Assembly: GCA_026225945.1 (NCBI GenBank)
Contig: JAMJFZ010000181.1
Location: forward strand, 558,001-622,000
DNA from: Cricetomys ansorgei
Taxonomy: Eukaryota > Chordata > Mammalia > Rodentia > Nesomyidae
Direction: 5' to 3'
Length of the DNA stretch: 64,000 nucleotides
Shown: piece by piece, positions 32,866 to 43,580 of the stretch
How the letters are laid out: every line of letters starts with the position of its first letter
How positions within the stretch are numbered: position 1 is the stretch's first letter
The notes under the pieces: generated by a model
Seen by the model: the letters and a program-made list of their open reading frames with translations, nothing else
Told to the model about the DNA's origin: nothing
Databases searched by the model: none
Position numbers and translations under genes: made by a program

Positions 32866-34400
32866 ATAGAGATACCATTATGGAATGTCAATAACCAAGT
32901 ATAAAGAAATGTTTTGTTTTAAAAATCACTACTTGGAATTTTTGAAATAATTAATTTAGTCAAGATATAGCAGTAGATTTAAGGTAAGAGGGTGATTGAT
33001 GAGGATTGTGATATTTACATGGTTTCATATTCTTCCCAGTAAAATGTTTATCGAATATAAAAATGATATTTATAGTGAAGAAAGAGACAAAATCATTAAT
33101 CATATAATTGTATTTAACATGTTGTACACTGTATGATTAGCTGGAAACAAATTATTATTTCTTATTCTTCTAGAAGTACAAATCCAAAGTCTAATTGTCA
33201 GAGGGCATAAGAGAAATTTATTCTAAAATTATTCTAAAACCAGTGTGACAAGTGAATGCAACAAGTGATCACTGATGAGTTATTCTTGCTGCAAATGGCA
33301 TTATTAGAATAACCAAGAAAATTTGAGTGAATTTTTTTACTAGATGATAGCATGCATCAGGGATCATTTCACGGATCTTAGTGAATGCAGTGTGCTTATT
33401 TCAAAGAGCATTCTGTTTGTAACAAATATATTCCACAGTGCTCCCACGTAATAGGTAATTTCTTAGTGACTCAGGAACAAAGAACAAGAAAAAAAACCAC
33501 GGAATTATTTTTGGTAATTGTAATTATCTTCTCAGAGGCTCATTAGAGTCATAAAATGAAAGAGAAAAACTAGTGTTTTTTCACTAGAGGAAAGAAATTC
33601 CTATTTTTATTAAGAATAATATAGATTCATGCTCACAAAGGTGCATAGAAAATAAGCTGTGCATATCTATTAAAGATAATGGTAATTTTAAAAACATGAT
33701 TAAGGAATAACATATTTACCACACAAAATTTCTTATTGAAAGAGTATTAAAGGATGGTTCAAACCCTCATAATTAAAACTATCATTTTTAAGTATTATTT
33801 TCTTAGGTGCGTTATGTATTAGGCCAGTTTATTTTTCTTTTTGTTCTACTCCAACATACAGTTAGACTTTTCTATTTCATTTTTTTTTTTGGACATAGGT
33901 AGGAAAGTTGGGTGTGTGTGTGTATGTGAGTGTGTTTTTTTGCTGTTGTTGTCATTGCTTTGTTTTTTGTTTTGTTTTTTACATCTAAATAAAACAAATG
34001 TTCAAGCCAATGAGTCATCATTATTTTACAGGATTGCATATTTATCTTGGAGCATTCTTGATTCAACTGGATTATGTTGTCACAGACTACAATTTGGGGT
34101 ATACTATTGTATTAATACCCCAATTTCCCACAATCTAGATGCATTTTATGACATATTCACACTTCAGTACAATGTGTTAAAATTCGTTAAAACAACATAG
34201 AAGGTATGTACAATTATGTTCTCTTAAAAAAACCATCAAATATAGTATAGCCAAGACTGACACTCAGTGATATGCAGCACTGCTTCTAAGTGAGCTATTA
34301 AAATATTGGGATCTTTCAACCAGCATTTTTATTTAGTGAACGCTGTGAATCCCTAAACTATCTCACTTGTGTTGTCAACTGGTACCTCCTTAGAATATTG
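32866..34400. other. AT-rich non-coding DNA
   Basis: No SINE or L1 is recognised. The 119-codon frame at 33,841-34,200 runs through T-rich and GT-rich DNA with no domain and is probably chance. A (GT) patch lies near 33,911-33,935. Confidence 0.4.
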
Positions 34401-34497
34401 CTCCTTGAGGTCAGCCTGGTCTACAGAGAGTTCCAGGACAGCCAGGGCTACACAAAGAATCCCTGTTTCAGAAAATCAAAAAAAAAAAAAAAAAGGA
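34401..34497 (+). mobile_element. B1 SINE, 5'-truncated
   Basis: gaggtcagcctggtctacag, agagttccaggacagccagg and gctacacaaagaatccctgt are the 3' half of B1, followed by an A16 tail. The missing 5' half and abrupt start suggest truncation on insertion. The tail passes directly into the GAAA microsatellite. Confidence 0.9.
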
Positions 34498-34502
34498 AAT
34501 GA

Positions 34503-34546
<44 letters not shown>

Positions 34547-34598
34547 AGGAAGGAAGGAAGGAAGGAAGGAAGGAAGGAAGGAAGGAAGGAAGGAAGGA

Positions 34599-34658
<60 letters not shown>

Positions 34659-34716
34659 AAAAAGAAAAGAAAAGAAAAAAGAAAAGAAAAGGAAAGAAAA
34701 AAAAAGGAAAGAAACT
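34498..34716. repeat. (GAAA)n-(GGAA)n-(GAAA)n polypurine microsatellite
   Basis: An unbroken purine strand of about 215 bases in three blocks: GAAA repeats to about 34,546, GGAA repeats to about 34,600, then GAAA again to about 34,660, then irregular A-rich purines. The block order is mirror-symmetric. It starts at the tail of the B1, a usual birthplace for A-rich tetranucleotides. The long Lys/Glu and Ser/Phe open frames on either strand are low-complexity translation. Confidence 0.97.
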
Positions 34717-34934
34717 AAACAAATAATGCCCAGTACCTCAGAAGTTATTCAGAATTTAACTTCACTACCAAGGCCAGCACATATGCTGGTTTGCCCATAC
34801 AAAAGTCATTGAATATTTTGAATACTACCCTTAAGAGTGTTTTCTTGTTTACATAATGCTTTCTGTACCCATTCCTCACATTTTATAGAGATCATTTTAT
34901 TTTATTATTTTATTTATTTATTTACTTTTTATTT
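34717..34934. other. Non-coding DNA with T-rich end
   Basis: Unrecognised; from about 34,890 it becomes TTTA-rich, the tail complement of the following B1. Confidence 0.4.
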
Positions 34935-35120
34935 TTTATTTTTTGATACAGGGTTTCTCTGTTGTCACTCTGGCTGTCCTTGAACTCACAACAATCAGTG
35001 ATCATATTCTTTATATTTTATGTAGTCTTGTTTGTTTGGGGGTTGTTTTATTCTCACAGAGACCCACTTACCTCTGCCTCCTAAGTGATGGCGTTAGAGC
35101 TCTGTTCCACCACTCTGGGC
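34935..35120 (-). mobile_element. B1 SINE interrupted by ~60 bp
   Basis: Reverse-complement B1: gatacagggtttctctgttg, ctggctgtccttgaactcac, then foreign AT/GT-rich sequence at about 34,990-35,052, then cacagagacccacttacctc, tgcctcctaagtgatggcgt and accactctgggctt. The middle of the element is replaced by unrelated DNA rather than merely mutated. Confidence 0.82.
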
Positions 35121-35495
35121 TTCATTTGTACAATTACTTAAACACATTTTTATGTAAAGCATAAGATAGTATTGAGTGCATTTTTAAAAATTGTATAAGC
35201 TAATCTTTTTTTATTTTTCAAGAATCACAAATGTTGACTTTTATTTTAATTCAGGACTAGAGAGATTTGTCTTATATTCAACATAAATCCTGTTCAAGTG
35301 TGTTCTTTAAAGTAGGCTCAGTAAAACATTGAATGGATTTTTTTAGGGTCCCAGTTATCACAGATATTCCAAATCCATGGGCTAAATGCAACAACTACTG
35401 TTTTCCAGCAAAGAGGTTCTAAACTGGCTACATACTGTAGTATTCTGGGATGTTTTCTGTTTTTTTTTTTTTTTCTTAAGATTTTTTGTGTTCGT
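35121..35495. other. AT-rich non-coding DNA
   Basis: Nothing recognised except a T15 run at 35,459-35,474, which could be the tail side of the next L1 piece. Confidence 0.4.
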
Positions 35496-36151
35496 TTTTA
35501 TTTGTGCCAAATCATATATATTATAAAATTTACCAACATAACTATTCTAAATTTAAACTTCAGTTACATAACTAAGACTTCAATTTATAAATTTGAATTT
35601 TATAAATATTAACTAGTAATTTCTTATGTATTTCTAACAGTCATACAGCCACCAGAGTAGCAATTATTTCTTTTCCTATCAGCCTTTGTATTCTCTGTAC
35701 ATCCTATAAATGGAATTGTACACTCTGTGTGACTGGCTTATTACATTTACTATAATGTTCTTTAATTTAAGACCTGTTGTAGAATGTGTTGCATTTTTCT
35801 TCTTTCTCAAAGCTGAATAATATTTGTACTGTATGTATGTGTTACATAGTTTATTCTAACAATGAAAGCATATATTTCTTCTATATTTTTTTTGTTTTTA
35901 ACAGGGCAATGAATATGTGTGTCAAATATCTTCTTGACAACCCAGTTTATATTCTATAGTAATTCTATGGTCAGTCTCTTGAGGAATCAGAATAATGTTT
36001 CTATAGCAACTTTACTATTTTAGTTCCTAACAATTCACAAGGATTCCAATTTTTCCACACCCTCTTCAATATTTATCTCCTAGCTTTATTATAGGCCCCA
36101 TTCTAATAGTGTGAGGTGACAAGATTGCTCTCTATTAAACCAAAACTTACT
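35496..36151 (-). mobile_element. Ancient L1 (L1M-type) 3' part
   Basis: Minus-strand mammal-wide L1. Plus-strand landmarks in order: cagccaccagagtagcaatt, ctgtgtgactggcttattac, ttaagacctgttgtagaatg, aaagctgaataatatttgta, tcttgaggaatcagaataat and tccaatttttccacaccctc. It is worn, with no long frame. The B2 at 36.2 kb was inserted at its right side. Confidence 0.85.
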
Positions 36152-36309
36152 AAAATTAGATGGCAATGAAGCTGGAGATATGACTCAGTGATTAAGAGCA
36201 CTTTCACAGGTCCTGAGTTCTATTCCCAGTAACCACATGGTGGCTCACAACCACTTGCAATAGGATCCGATGCCCTCTTCTGGCCTGTAGGAATATATAT
36301 GCAGATAGA

Positions 36310-36369
<60 letters not shown>

Positions 36370-36399
36370 ATTTTTAAAAATAAAATAAAATCAGATGGC
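36152..36399 (+). mobile_element. B2 SINE with (TA)n tail and target duplication
   Basis: gaagctggagatatgactca, gtgattaagagcac, ggtcctgagttctattccca, gtaaccacatggtggctcac and gatgccctcttctggcctgt give a good B2. The tail holds (TA)n at 36,312-36,366, then A-rich DNA. The 13-base flank aaaattagatggc (36,152-36,164) recurs as aaaatcagatggc (36,387-36,399), marking the target site. Confidence 0.95.
36312..36366. repeat. (TA)n microsatellite
   Basis: About 27 TA units within the B2 tail; self-complementary and likely unstable in length. Confidence 0.95.
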
Positions 36400-36587
36400 T
36401 TATAAAAATGTCTCAGAGAAAATCTCTAAAGTTTTTGATCATTTTTTTCAAAGTTTGAATACTAAAAGCTGCATTTTTAGCCTACATTTTTAACATGTAT
36501 TTTAACTATAATCTTATTTTGAAATGAAATGAAAAGTATTGAGTAAAATAATATTTTTACAATATTACTTAAAAGATGATGCAGGTA

Positions 36588-36762
36588 CCCCTAGGAGGAC
36601 TGTTCTCTTCTATGGGGAGAAGCAGGGGTAGGGATGAGTGACTGGGAGTATATAATATATAATAGGAGGGTATATAATAGGAGGAGAAGGAAGATGGGAG
36701 GAGTTGGGAGGAATGGAGGGAGGGTAGGAAGGTGTTGATATGTATAAAAAATAAATAAATTT
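36588..36762 (+). mobile_element. L1 3' end, purine-rich
   Basis: The purine-rich stretch gaaggaagatgggaggagtt, ggaatggagggagggtagga and the A-rich end aaaaaataaataaa resemble the last ~170 bases of a rodent L1 3' UTR (compare 19,380-19,484). Only the extreme end is kept. Confidence 0.68.
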
Positions 36763-37771
36763 ATTTTTTTAAAGATGACAATTTTTACTGTCCCTAAGTA
36801 GCCAAGTAGTCCAAGTAGCCAAGGCTGTAGGAATAAGAGATATCCCCTCAGTTCTCATTCTTAAACTCTGTATGTGGTTATCACATGGCATTCCTGTGAT
36901 GGATCTCATGGCTCCAAGCCCATTGCTGGCAATGTGCAATTCAGTATTAGATTTTTATTCTCCCTACATTTCAAATTCTAAATAATTTTTAGTGAATTCT
37001 CCACACTCATCTTGATAATCTGTAACTTACATTTTTCCTAAAATAGAGAATATAGAGAATAAATAAGGAGAAATACAATCAAAGAGAATGAGTTTTCCTG
37101 GAAACCCATGGTGCCCTGATTCAGCAAATAAATAAAGGCAGTTCCTATGTACAACTTGGACACCCTGGAATGAGCTCTTTGAACTACTCAGTCAATAACA
37201 CTTCCTTTTTAAGTAACCACTTGATAGAAACTGGATATATTTAGCACACAGAGGCATTATACATAAAGAATTTACTATTTAGAAGTCTGTAACTTGATAT
37301 AGGCTCTTAAAAAGTCAATTCATATGAGGAAGCAAAACAGGTGGGAATTATTTCCTACTTAATTTTAAATTAATATCTTATGTGGATTCTTGAGTTATAT
37401 AAAATTGCTATTTATAAATCTATTAAAACCCATGGAAAATGCACACAGATAGATGAATAATTCATTTTGGAGATGGGTAGTACAAAACTATTGTTTTAAA
37501 TAAGAGTCTTATCTGGATTTTGATTAAATTGAGTCTAAACCTGAAAGGAATTTTTGTTGAAGGAAGTTTTAGAAGAAAAGGAATAACTACAAATGCATTA
37601 AATGGAAGTGTAGATTACTAGTTTGTTGAGCCTGTCTCATTAACCTAGAGCAAAGCAGCTTTTAGCATGTGGGAAAGGGAAGATAGGAGAGTCAGATTTG
37701 AGAGAGATAATAGAGCCTTGCTTGGCTCCTTTGTCATAGAGTAACAACTCAGTTAAATCAACTGAGTTAAT
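36763..37771. other. AT-rich non-coding DNA
   Basis: No repeat family is recognised. A perfect 9-bp hairpin, aactcagtt/aactgagtt, lies at 37,746-37,768. Confidence 0.4.
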
Positions 37772-37888
37772 TAGGGGTTGGAATTCTTGCTCTGACCCTT
37801 GCCTGACATGAGTAAATTACTATATCTCGCATTTAGCTGTTTCATCATCTATGAGATATAGTTATAAAACATACAAAGCATAAATTTA
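37772..37888 (+). mobile_element. MIR fossil
   Basis: ggaattcttgctctgaccct, gagtaaattactatatctcg and tagctgtttcatcatctatg follow MIR core order (the conserved core ends with a cat-ctg-type stretch). Worn, as expected for a pre-placental SINE. Confidence 0.6.
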
Positions 37889-38631
37889 TTTCAAAGAAAA
37901 GAATTAATTTTTATAAAATGTTTAAAGTTCAATGTATACAAAAATAAATTTATTGATCCATAGTTTCCTGAATATTCCTGGAGCGCTTATGTTTATAATT
38001 ATAGGTGAGAACTCTAAATTTCCTTAGACACTAAAGGCCCGAGCTAGAAAAGTGCAAATCTATAGTCTTGATTTTCTTAAACCAGGGCACTTTACAAATT
38101 TGCAATATTTTGTAATATTTGCAATATTTGAGTTTAAACACATGGAACATAATGTTTGATTTATTTCAAATAATTATTTTCATGGTCTCAGTACTTTAAG
38201 TCAAACATAATTATAATCTTTTGCCAAACTATGTCTATTTGAACAGGTGATACATGACTTCAATCTTAAATCACAGTCCGCATCTCACCAGCGTCACACG
38301 TGATTTGCTGTACTACACTAAAATCAAAGCGCATTTTTCATTCACTTACCGAAGCAGACAGCACTATCTGACAGCCACAATATTAGGGCTTTTCCCTGAC
38401 ATATAGATATGCAAATATTTTTCATGGAAATAATGCACATATCTCCTTTACATATATGAAGCCAAACAAAACAGGGGTCGTTTTATACTCAGAGCAGCCT
38501 GCTTTCTCAGACAGCCATCTTCAATTTGAACCACTTGGTGAGTTGTAGCCTCTCCATCAACGAACACTGAGTGCAGAAAATATATGACGCTCAATGAGTT
38601 ATAAGAAAATTAAACTATTCAAAATTTGAAA
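37889..38631. other. Non-repeat DNA with CpG cluster
   Basis: The first half is AT-rich. From 38,270 to 38,600 the sequence keeps about eight CpG dinucleotides, a CACGTG E-box (38,297-38,302) and an ATGCAAAT octamer (38,409-38,416), with no repeat signature. This is unlike the CpG-poor surroundings and could be a regulatory element; no gene is attached to it in this window. Confidence 0.45.
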
Positions 38632-38805
38632 GTTTTTAAATACTTTTATGCGTATGGGCATTTTGCCTTCATGCATGCTCTGCCTGTGGAGCACAGGAGA
38701 TGGGTCAGATCTCCTGAAACTGGAGTTACAGATGTTGGTTAGCTGCAATGAGGGTGCTAAGAATCAAACCTGGGTTCTGTGGAAGAGTAGATAGTGCACT
38801 TAACC
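38632..38805 (-). mobile_element. B3/B2-type SINE
   Basis: Reverse complement: gcgtatgggcattttgcctt, catgcatgctctgcctgtgg, cctgaaactggagttacaga, gagggtgctaagaatcaaac and tgcacttaaccatt. The tRNA-like head is clipped. Moderately diverged. Confidence 0.78.
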
Positions 38806-40239
38806 ATTAAAAACTTGAACGTTTTTAACAGCCAGGTTGAGATTGTGGTTTACATAGTCACATTCCATTGTTCTACTCATATATGAATAGCAGTTTGCAA
38901 TAAAATTATTAGCATCAATTAAACACTTTTCAGACATGCTAAGTAAACTGAGATATTACATAATGTATAGATACTATCTCAGATGAAACTAAGATACTAA
39001 AAAGTTTAAAATAAAAAAACTTTTACAGATCCATACAGCAAATCAGTGTGGGTTTATTTTAAATATATTCAGACTGACTCCAGATTCTGGCTCTTCATTG
39101 CAAAAGTAGACTTGCTTTTCAGTCATATACTATCTCAGCCAAAGCAGTTAAAAGAAAAAAAAGTAACTAAAAAGTTGTGGCAAATACTGATTGGATCACA
39201 AACTGATTCACCTTCTGCAGCAGTCAGAGCGTGATGAGTCAGAGCAGTTATTTCTAATAACTGTTTCTTCACTCTTGACATTTTAAAATAGGACCAGGTA
39301 GTTATTCTAGTTAGACTTCTGTGTTAACAAATTATAAGTGATTTGTCTATAGAATCGACAATGAGGGAAAAGGAGAAAAATCTGGTGTTTAAACAGCAGT
39401 AACTATGCAGGTCCCTCTCCAGGTCCCACAGGGACTTGAGATGGCTGGTCCTCTTATTTCTACTTATTTCTACCTTCCTCTGATTGTGACTGAGCTCCCT
39501 ACTGTCTGTCTCACTGGGGGCTCTTTTTACATTCAGCACCGTTGACAGGTGCTGTCAGACATAGGAATCACTAATACAAGACTAATTCAGTCTTGAAAAT
39601 CAATTCGTTCATTTTATTGACAGACTCCATTCCCAAACTGCTTGTTTTTAAGGTGGTAACAACAAGATTATCTCTTAAAAATTCATTATGGAAGAAAGAA
39701 GAGGGTTCCATCTTCCCAAATATCCAGAAAACTCTTTCATCACAGATGGACTTTTTAACCAATTGCTATTGACCTGAAGTTAAAGGGGTGTGAATACTCA
39801 AGGCCTGGTCACCAGCTTTTCAGAAAGTCCAGACTCAAGTGCAAGCCTCCTGTTCCATGTGGACTGAGCTTTGGAATATAATGCTTTCTCAAGGGCATCT
39901 GGTAGTGTCTTATTAACAAAGGGTGAATGGATATTGGGAAGGACACAATTATGTCTGTGTACTGATATATGTCACTAAAAGTAAAGAAAAAATATTTTTG
40001 ACATTATCATGCCCTTGTCTAGTAAAACCTTAAAGTACTATTTGATCAATGATAAAATATGTGATAGTTTATACTCCATCCTCAGGAAACATTATTATGG
40101 AAGAGAGTGAATAAAGATTCTAAGAGTCAGAAGTTAGGAAGGTCTGCTACAAAACAGTATCTTTTTGTACCTGACTAAGATGTTGCACACAATAACTTAC
40201 AACAGTGTAGTTGACTACAGAAGTCCTAAATGATATTAA
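38806..40239. other. Unique-looking non-coding DNA
   Basis: About 1.4 kb without a recognisable family. The stretch 39,770-39,960 is less AT-rich and may be a worn LTR or unique DNA. Confidence 0.38.
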
Positions 40240-40485
40240 GCCAGCCAACAACCCTGGATGGATGCTGGGAGAGCTCATGAGACCATACCACAGTTGGGGA
40301 GCTATTCATATATGATGGAAAGAGACATAAGCTTTCTTCACCAGTGTGGTTTCTGGTAGGTTGTTCACGGTCTAGTCACTAGAGTCTAGTGGGCAAACCT
40401 ATACCCATGTAAATATGATAAGCACTAATTTGACTCACTGAGTTATAAAAACCAATTAATTAATTTAAAAGCATCAGGATAGCAT
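40240..40485 (+). mobile_element. L1 3' UTR fragment (Lx-like)
   Basis: cacagttggggagctattca, gatggaaagagacataagct, tttcttcaccagtgtggttt, ctggtaggttgttcacggtc, taatttgactcactgagtta and taaaaaccaatt match the plus-strand L1 3' UTR before its purine-rich end, which is missing. Confidence 0.68.
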
Positions 40486-40671
40486 GTTCAAACTACTTAA
40501 TAGTTCTTTAACTAATATTAAACAATTTTAAATATTTCAGAGATAAAAATATTTACACATTTGTTATAATAAAAAAATTCAAGTAACTATCTGTGTTTAT
40601 GCCAAAAATTGGAATATTTTGTTTTTGAAGAGATAGGATAAGCTAATCATTGATGATGCTAAATGTATCAT

Positions 40672-40841
40672 TTCATAGAGCCACATTTTTGTTTTTTCAA
40701 GATAGGGTTTCTCTGTGTAGCCCTGGATGTCCTGGAAGTTGTTTTGTAGACCAGGCTGGCCTCAAACTCAGAGATCCATCTGCCTCTGTCTCCCAAGTTC
40801 TGGACTAAAGGCATGCCCCACCACTGCTCAGTTCATATAGC
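40672..40841 (-). mobile_element. B1 SINE with target duplication
   Basis: Reverse-complement B1: ttttcaagatagggtttctc, tgtgtagccctggatgtcct, agaccaggctggcctcaaac, tcagagatccatctgcctct and gactaaaggcatgccccacc. The flank ttcatagagc (40,672-40,681) recurs as ttcatatagc (40,832-40,841), a likely 10-bp target duplication. The whole body is present. Confidence 0.95.
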
Positions 40842-41014
40842 AAATTAAATAAGTTAAGTGAACCATTAAAAAATTGGATAGAGGCAATATGCTTTGAAAT
40901 ATTGATACAATCTTATTCAACTCATATACCTATTTGAAATTTACCATATGATAGCTAATACATTAAGTATGTTCTTTGTACTCTGTTCATTTACTCGAAT
41001 AGCATGCTTAAAAA

Positions 41015-41232
41015 TGTAGGCATGAAGTCCACTGACATGGTCCAGTGGGTAAAGGTGCTTGCTACTAATCCTAGTGACCCACCCAAGTTCAATCCCTGAG
41101 ACCCACATGGTAGGTAATAGAGTCTCACAAATTGTTCTTTGACCTCCACATGTTTGCCATGCTACACATGCACCCACACATGCACCCACACATGCAACCA
41201 CATGCAGATGCACACAGGTAAATTAACAAATG
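41015..41232 (+). mobile_element. B3-type SINE with CA-rich tail
   Basis: ccagtgggtaaaggtgcttg, ccaagttcaatccctgagac, ccacatggtaggtaatagag, tctcacaaattgttctttga and cctccacatgtttgccatgc follow B3. The tail is a short 12-base-unit array (catgcacccaca, 41,166-41,195) ending near 41,220. Confidence 0.82.
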
Positions 41233-42589
41233 TAATAGAAATATGGATACAGAATGGACTGGACCTGACTTTTTTACTGTCCTTCAACCCTGAGTCAAGA
41301 CCTATGTTTTTGTGAGGAAAACAACATGTGGTTTAATATTTATCTGTAATCCTTCAAAACAGCGCACATCATTCTCCTTGCTGTGCTGGTAACCATACTC
41401 TGATAGCCCAAAAGCATCAAAGCTCTTCTTACCCACCTAGTAGTTTATAAAATGTCAATTAATTAATAAGTTAAATAAAAATTCCTTTATTATAACATTT
41501 GGTGACAATAAGAAAACTAAATAGTCCAACAGTTCTCTTCCTGAACATGCATGCACAGTGGGTTGAATTATCCTCAGTACAGCTTTATTTAAATTTAAGT
41601 AAAATATAGGGCAGTAACTTCACTTTTATATCTTATAATATGGTTTTATTTGATCTGATAGCCATTATTTTCATTTGACAATTGTGCTTTCTATTTTATG
41701 ATAAGAGTAATTATGTTTCCCATTCTTTTGCAGTCTCAGCTGCTAGGTGACACCGGACAGTTGCCTTCACCTCAGGAGTACATCTCAAAACCGTTCTTTT
41801 GTGTATTTGGTTTCCCCCCTGCTTTTGCATCTAACAATTGATTTGCTTTTCTTGCCAAAGTTATTTATTTGCTTGAGAGGTTACTCTGCTTCATTTTGAA
41901 AAGCCATGCCACTAATTGACAGCATCTTTATACTAAATAATGCACTGATGTGTAGAAGTTGAAAGGTGTTATTCCAAGAAGCCAGCATTTGGCTTTTCAA
42001 AGTTTCCCTGTTCTCTTTCTTTCCAGTGTGTGCTATAGGCTTACTCATCTTAGAACATAGAACTTTGTGTTTTACATTTATACTAAAATAGCAAATTCTA
42101 TTTTCATTACATATTATAGTTTTGATGTATAAAATTTCTTTAACTATTTCTGTCAGGCAGCTCATTAGAGAGTACAAACTTAGATTGCCAGTAAAGTAAC
42201 AATACTAGTATAAGCAGCTCACACATCTTATCAAGGTGTGCAATGGACATTAGCATGCCAACATAGTTTAAAAATAGATGGTAGGAGGACCCCTGGGAAT
42301 GTTTATGCAACTAGAAGCATCAGAATTCATCATTCCTTTGTCCTCTTGTCATTTTTACAGATAGAACAACCTTGGATTAAATCTAGTTAGCTGTACAATA
42401 GCAAGCAGAGAGGAAATAAAGCTGCTGAGATATACTTTCCCTAATTACCAGGAGGTCAGAAGAGGTGAAATTGGGAGGAGTGGTTCTGAGGGAAAAATCA
42501 GACAATGATCCAGCGTAATTTCCCCAGGTATATAACTGTCCCTCCTAGCAAAGAAACCAATACTGCACTGTGAAGAACATGCTTTGTGT
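41233..42589. other. AT-rich non-coding DNA
   Basis: No family is recognised. The 98-codon minus-strand frame at 41,881-42,177 shows no domain and no codon bias that I can see. Confidence 0.4.
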
Positions 42590-43580
42590 CTGTTTTGAAA
42601 TATTAACATATATTTATTTTTCATACTAACATTTTGCATATATGTATATCATATATTTTCGCTCATATTCAACTCCCTATTATGTTATCTCCTCTCCTCC
42701 TTCCTCCTCCAACTGGTTCCTTACTCTTTCTCAATAATTCTCTTTTAATTCTTCTGCAACAGTTAGATAAATAGGTAACAGAAAGATGGATATGTGAATA
42801 AATAGGCAGATATAGATACTAGACAAATAGAAAAGTGGATTTATAAATAAATAGATAGATAATAGATAAATAGATTGATTCTTTATATGAGAGATAATAT
42901 ACACACTTGTATTTGAATGTCTGGCTTATTTTACCTAATATGATAATGTCCAGTTCTATCTACTTTTCTAACGAATTATATGATTTCATGTTTCTTTATA
43001 GTTGAATAAAAAAAACTTCACCATGCATATCACAAACACACAAAACTCCACTGGGTATGCAATTCCTTATCCTTTCCTCTGTTGATGGCTACCTAACCTG
43101 GTTCCACACCTTGACTATCATAACTTTGCTGCAATAACCAGGGCAGACATCACTGTTTTCTGCAGACATTGATTTCCTTCAGGCATGTGCTGACAGCGGG
43201 AGAGCAGAAGTATATGCTGGTTCTAACTTTAGTTTTATCACAGCCTTCGTACTGACTTCTCTAATGCCTTCACTCATTTAAATCCTATCATCAGTACATT
43301 AAGATGATTTCCCCTTCCTCTTCAGCAGCAAGCTTTTTCCCTTTTATTTTTGATGATATGATATGCTGGAGGGCAAGATCAAATCTCACGGTACTTTTCT
43401 CAATTTCCTAATGGCCTAAGAATGTTGAAAGTTTTTCATACATGAAGCAGAATTTTTACTATTATAATGCTTTGAGTCAGATCCTCTCACTTAAATATAC
43501 TTGATGCCTATACATTTGTGAGCTAGATCTTCCTGAAAAATATTTTGCATATTCTCTGCTATAAACTGGAGATATTTCAG
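42590..43580 (-). mobile_element. L1 fragment: 3' UTR into ORF2
   Basis: Minus-strand L1. Plus-strand landmarks: gtatatcatatattttcgct, gataatgtccagttctatct, tttctttatagttgaataaa, gttgatggctacctaacctg, aactttgctgcaataaccag, then beyond 43,340 gatgatatgatatgctggag and ttcctaatggcctaagaatg from the ORF2 C-terminal region. A degenerate ATAG/TAGA tract (42,765-42,890) interrupts the 3' UTR. Many indels; inactive. Confidence 0.82.

Noticed and set aside
33841..34200. 119-codon frame
   Set aside because: Runs through T-rich and GT-rich DNA, with no signature and no support as an exon.
34369..34812. 147-codon open frame, Lys/Glu-rich
   Set aside because: It translates a B1 end and a GAAA/GGAA microsatellite; length comes from the absence of stops in the repeat.
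41160..41200. CRISPR-like short repeats
   Set aside because: Twelve-base CA-rich units directly in tandem without spacers, in a SINE tail; the genome is mammalian.
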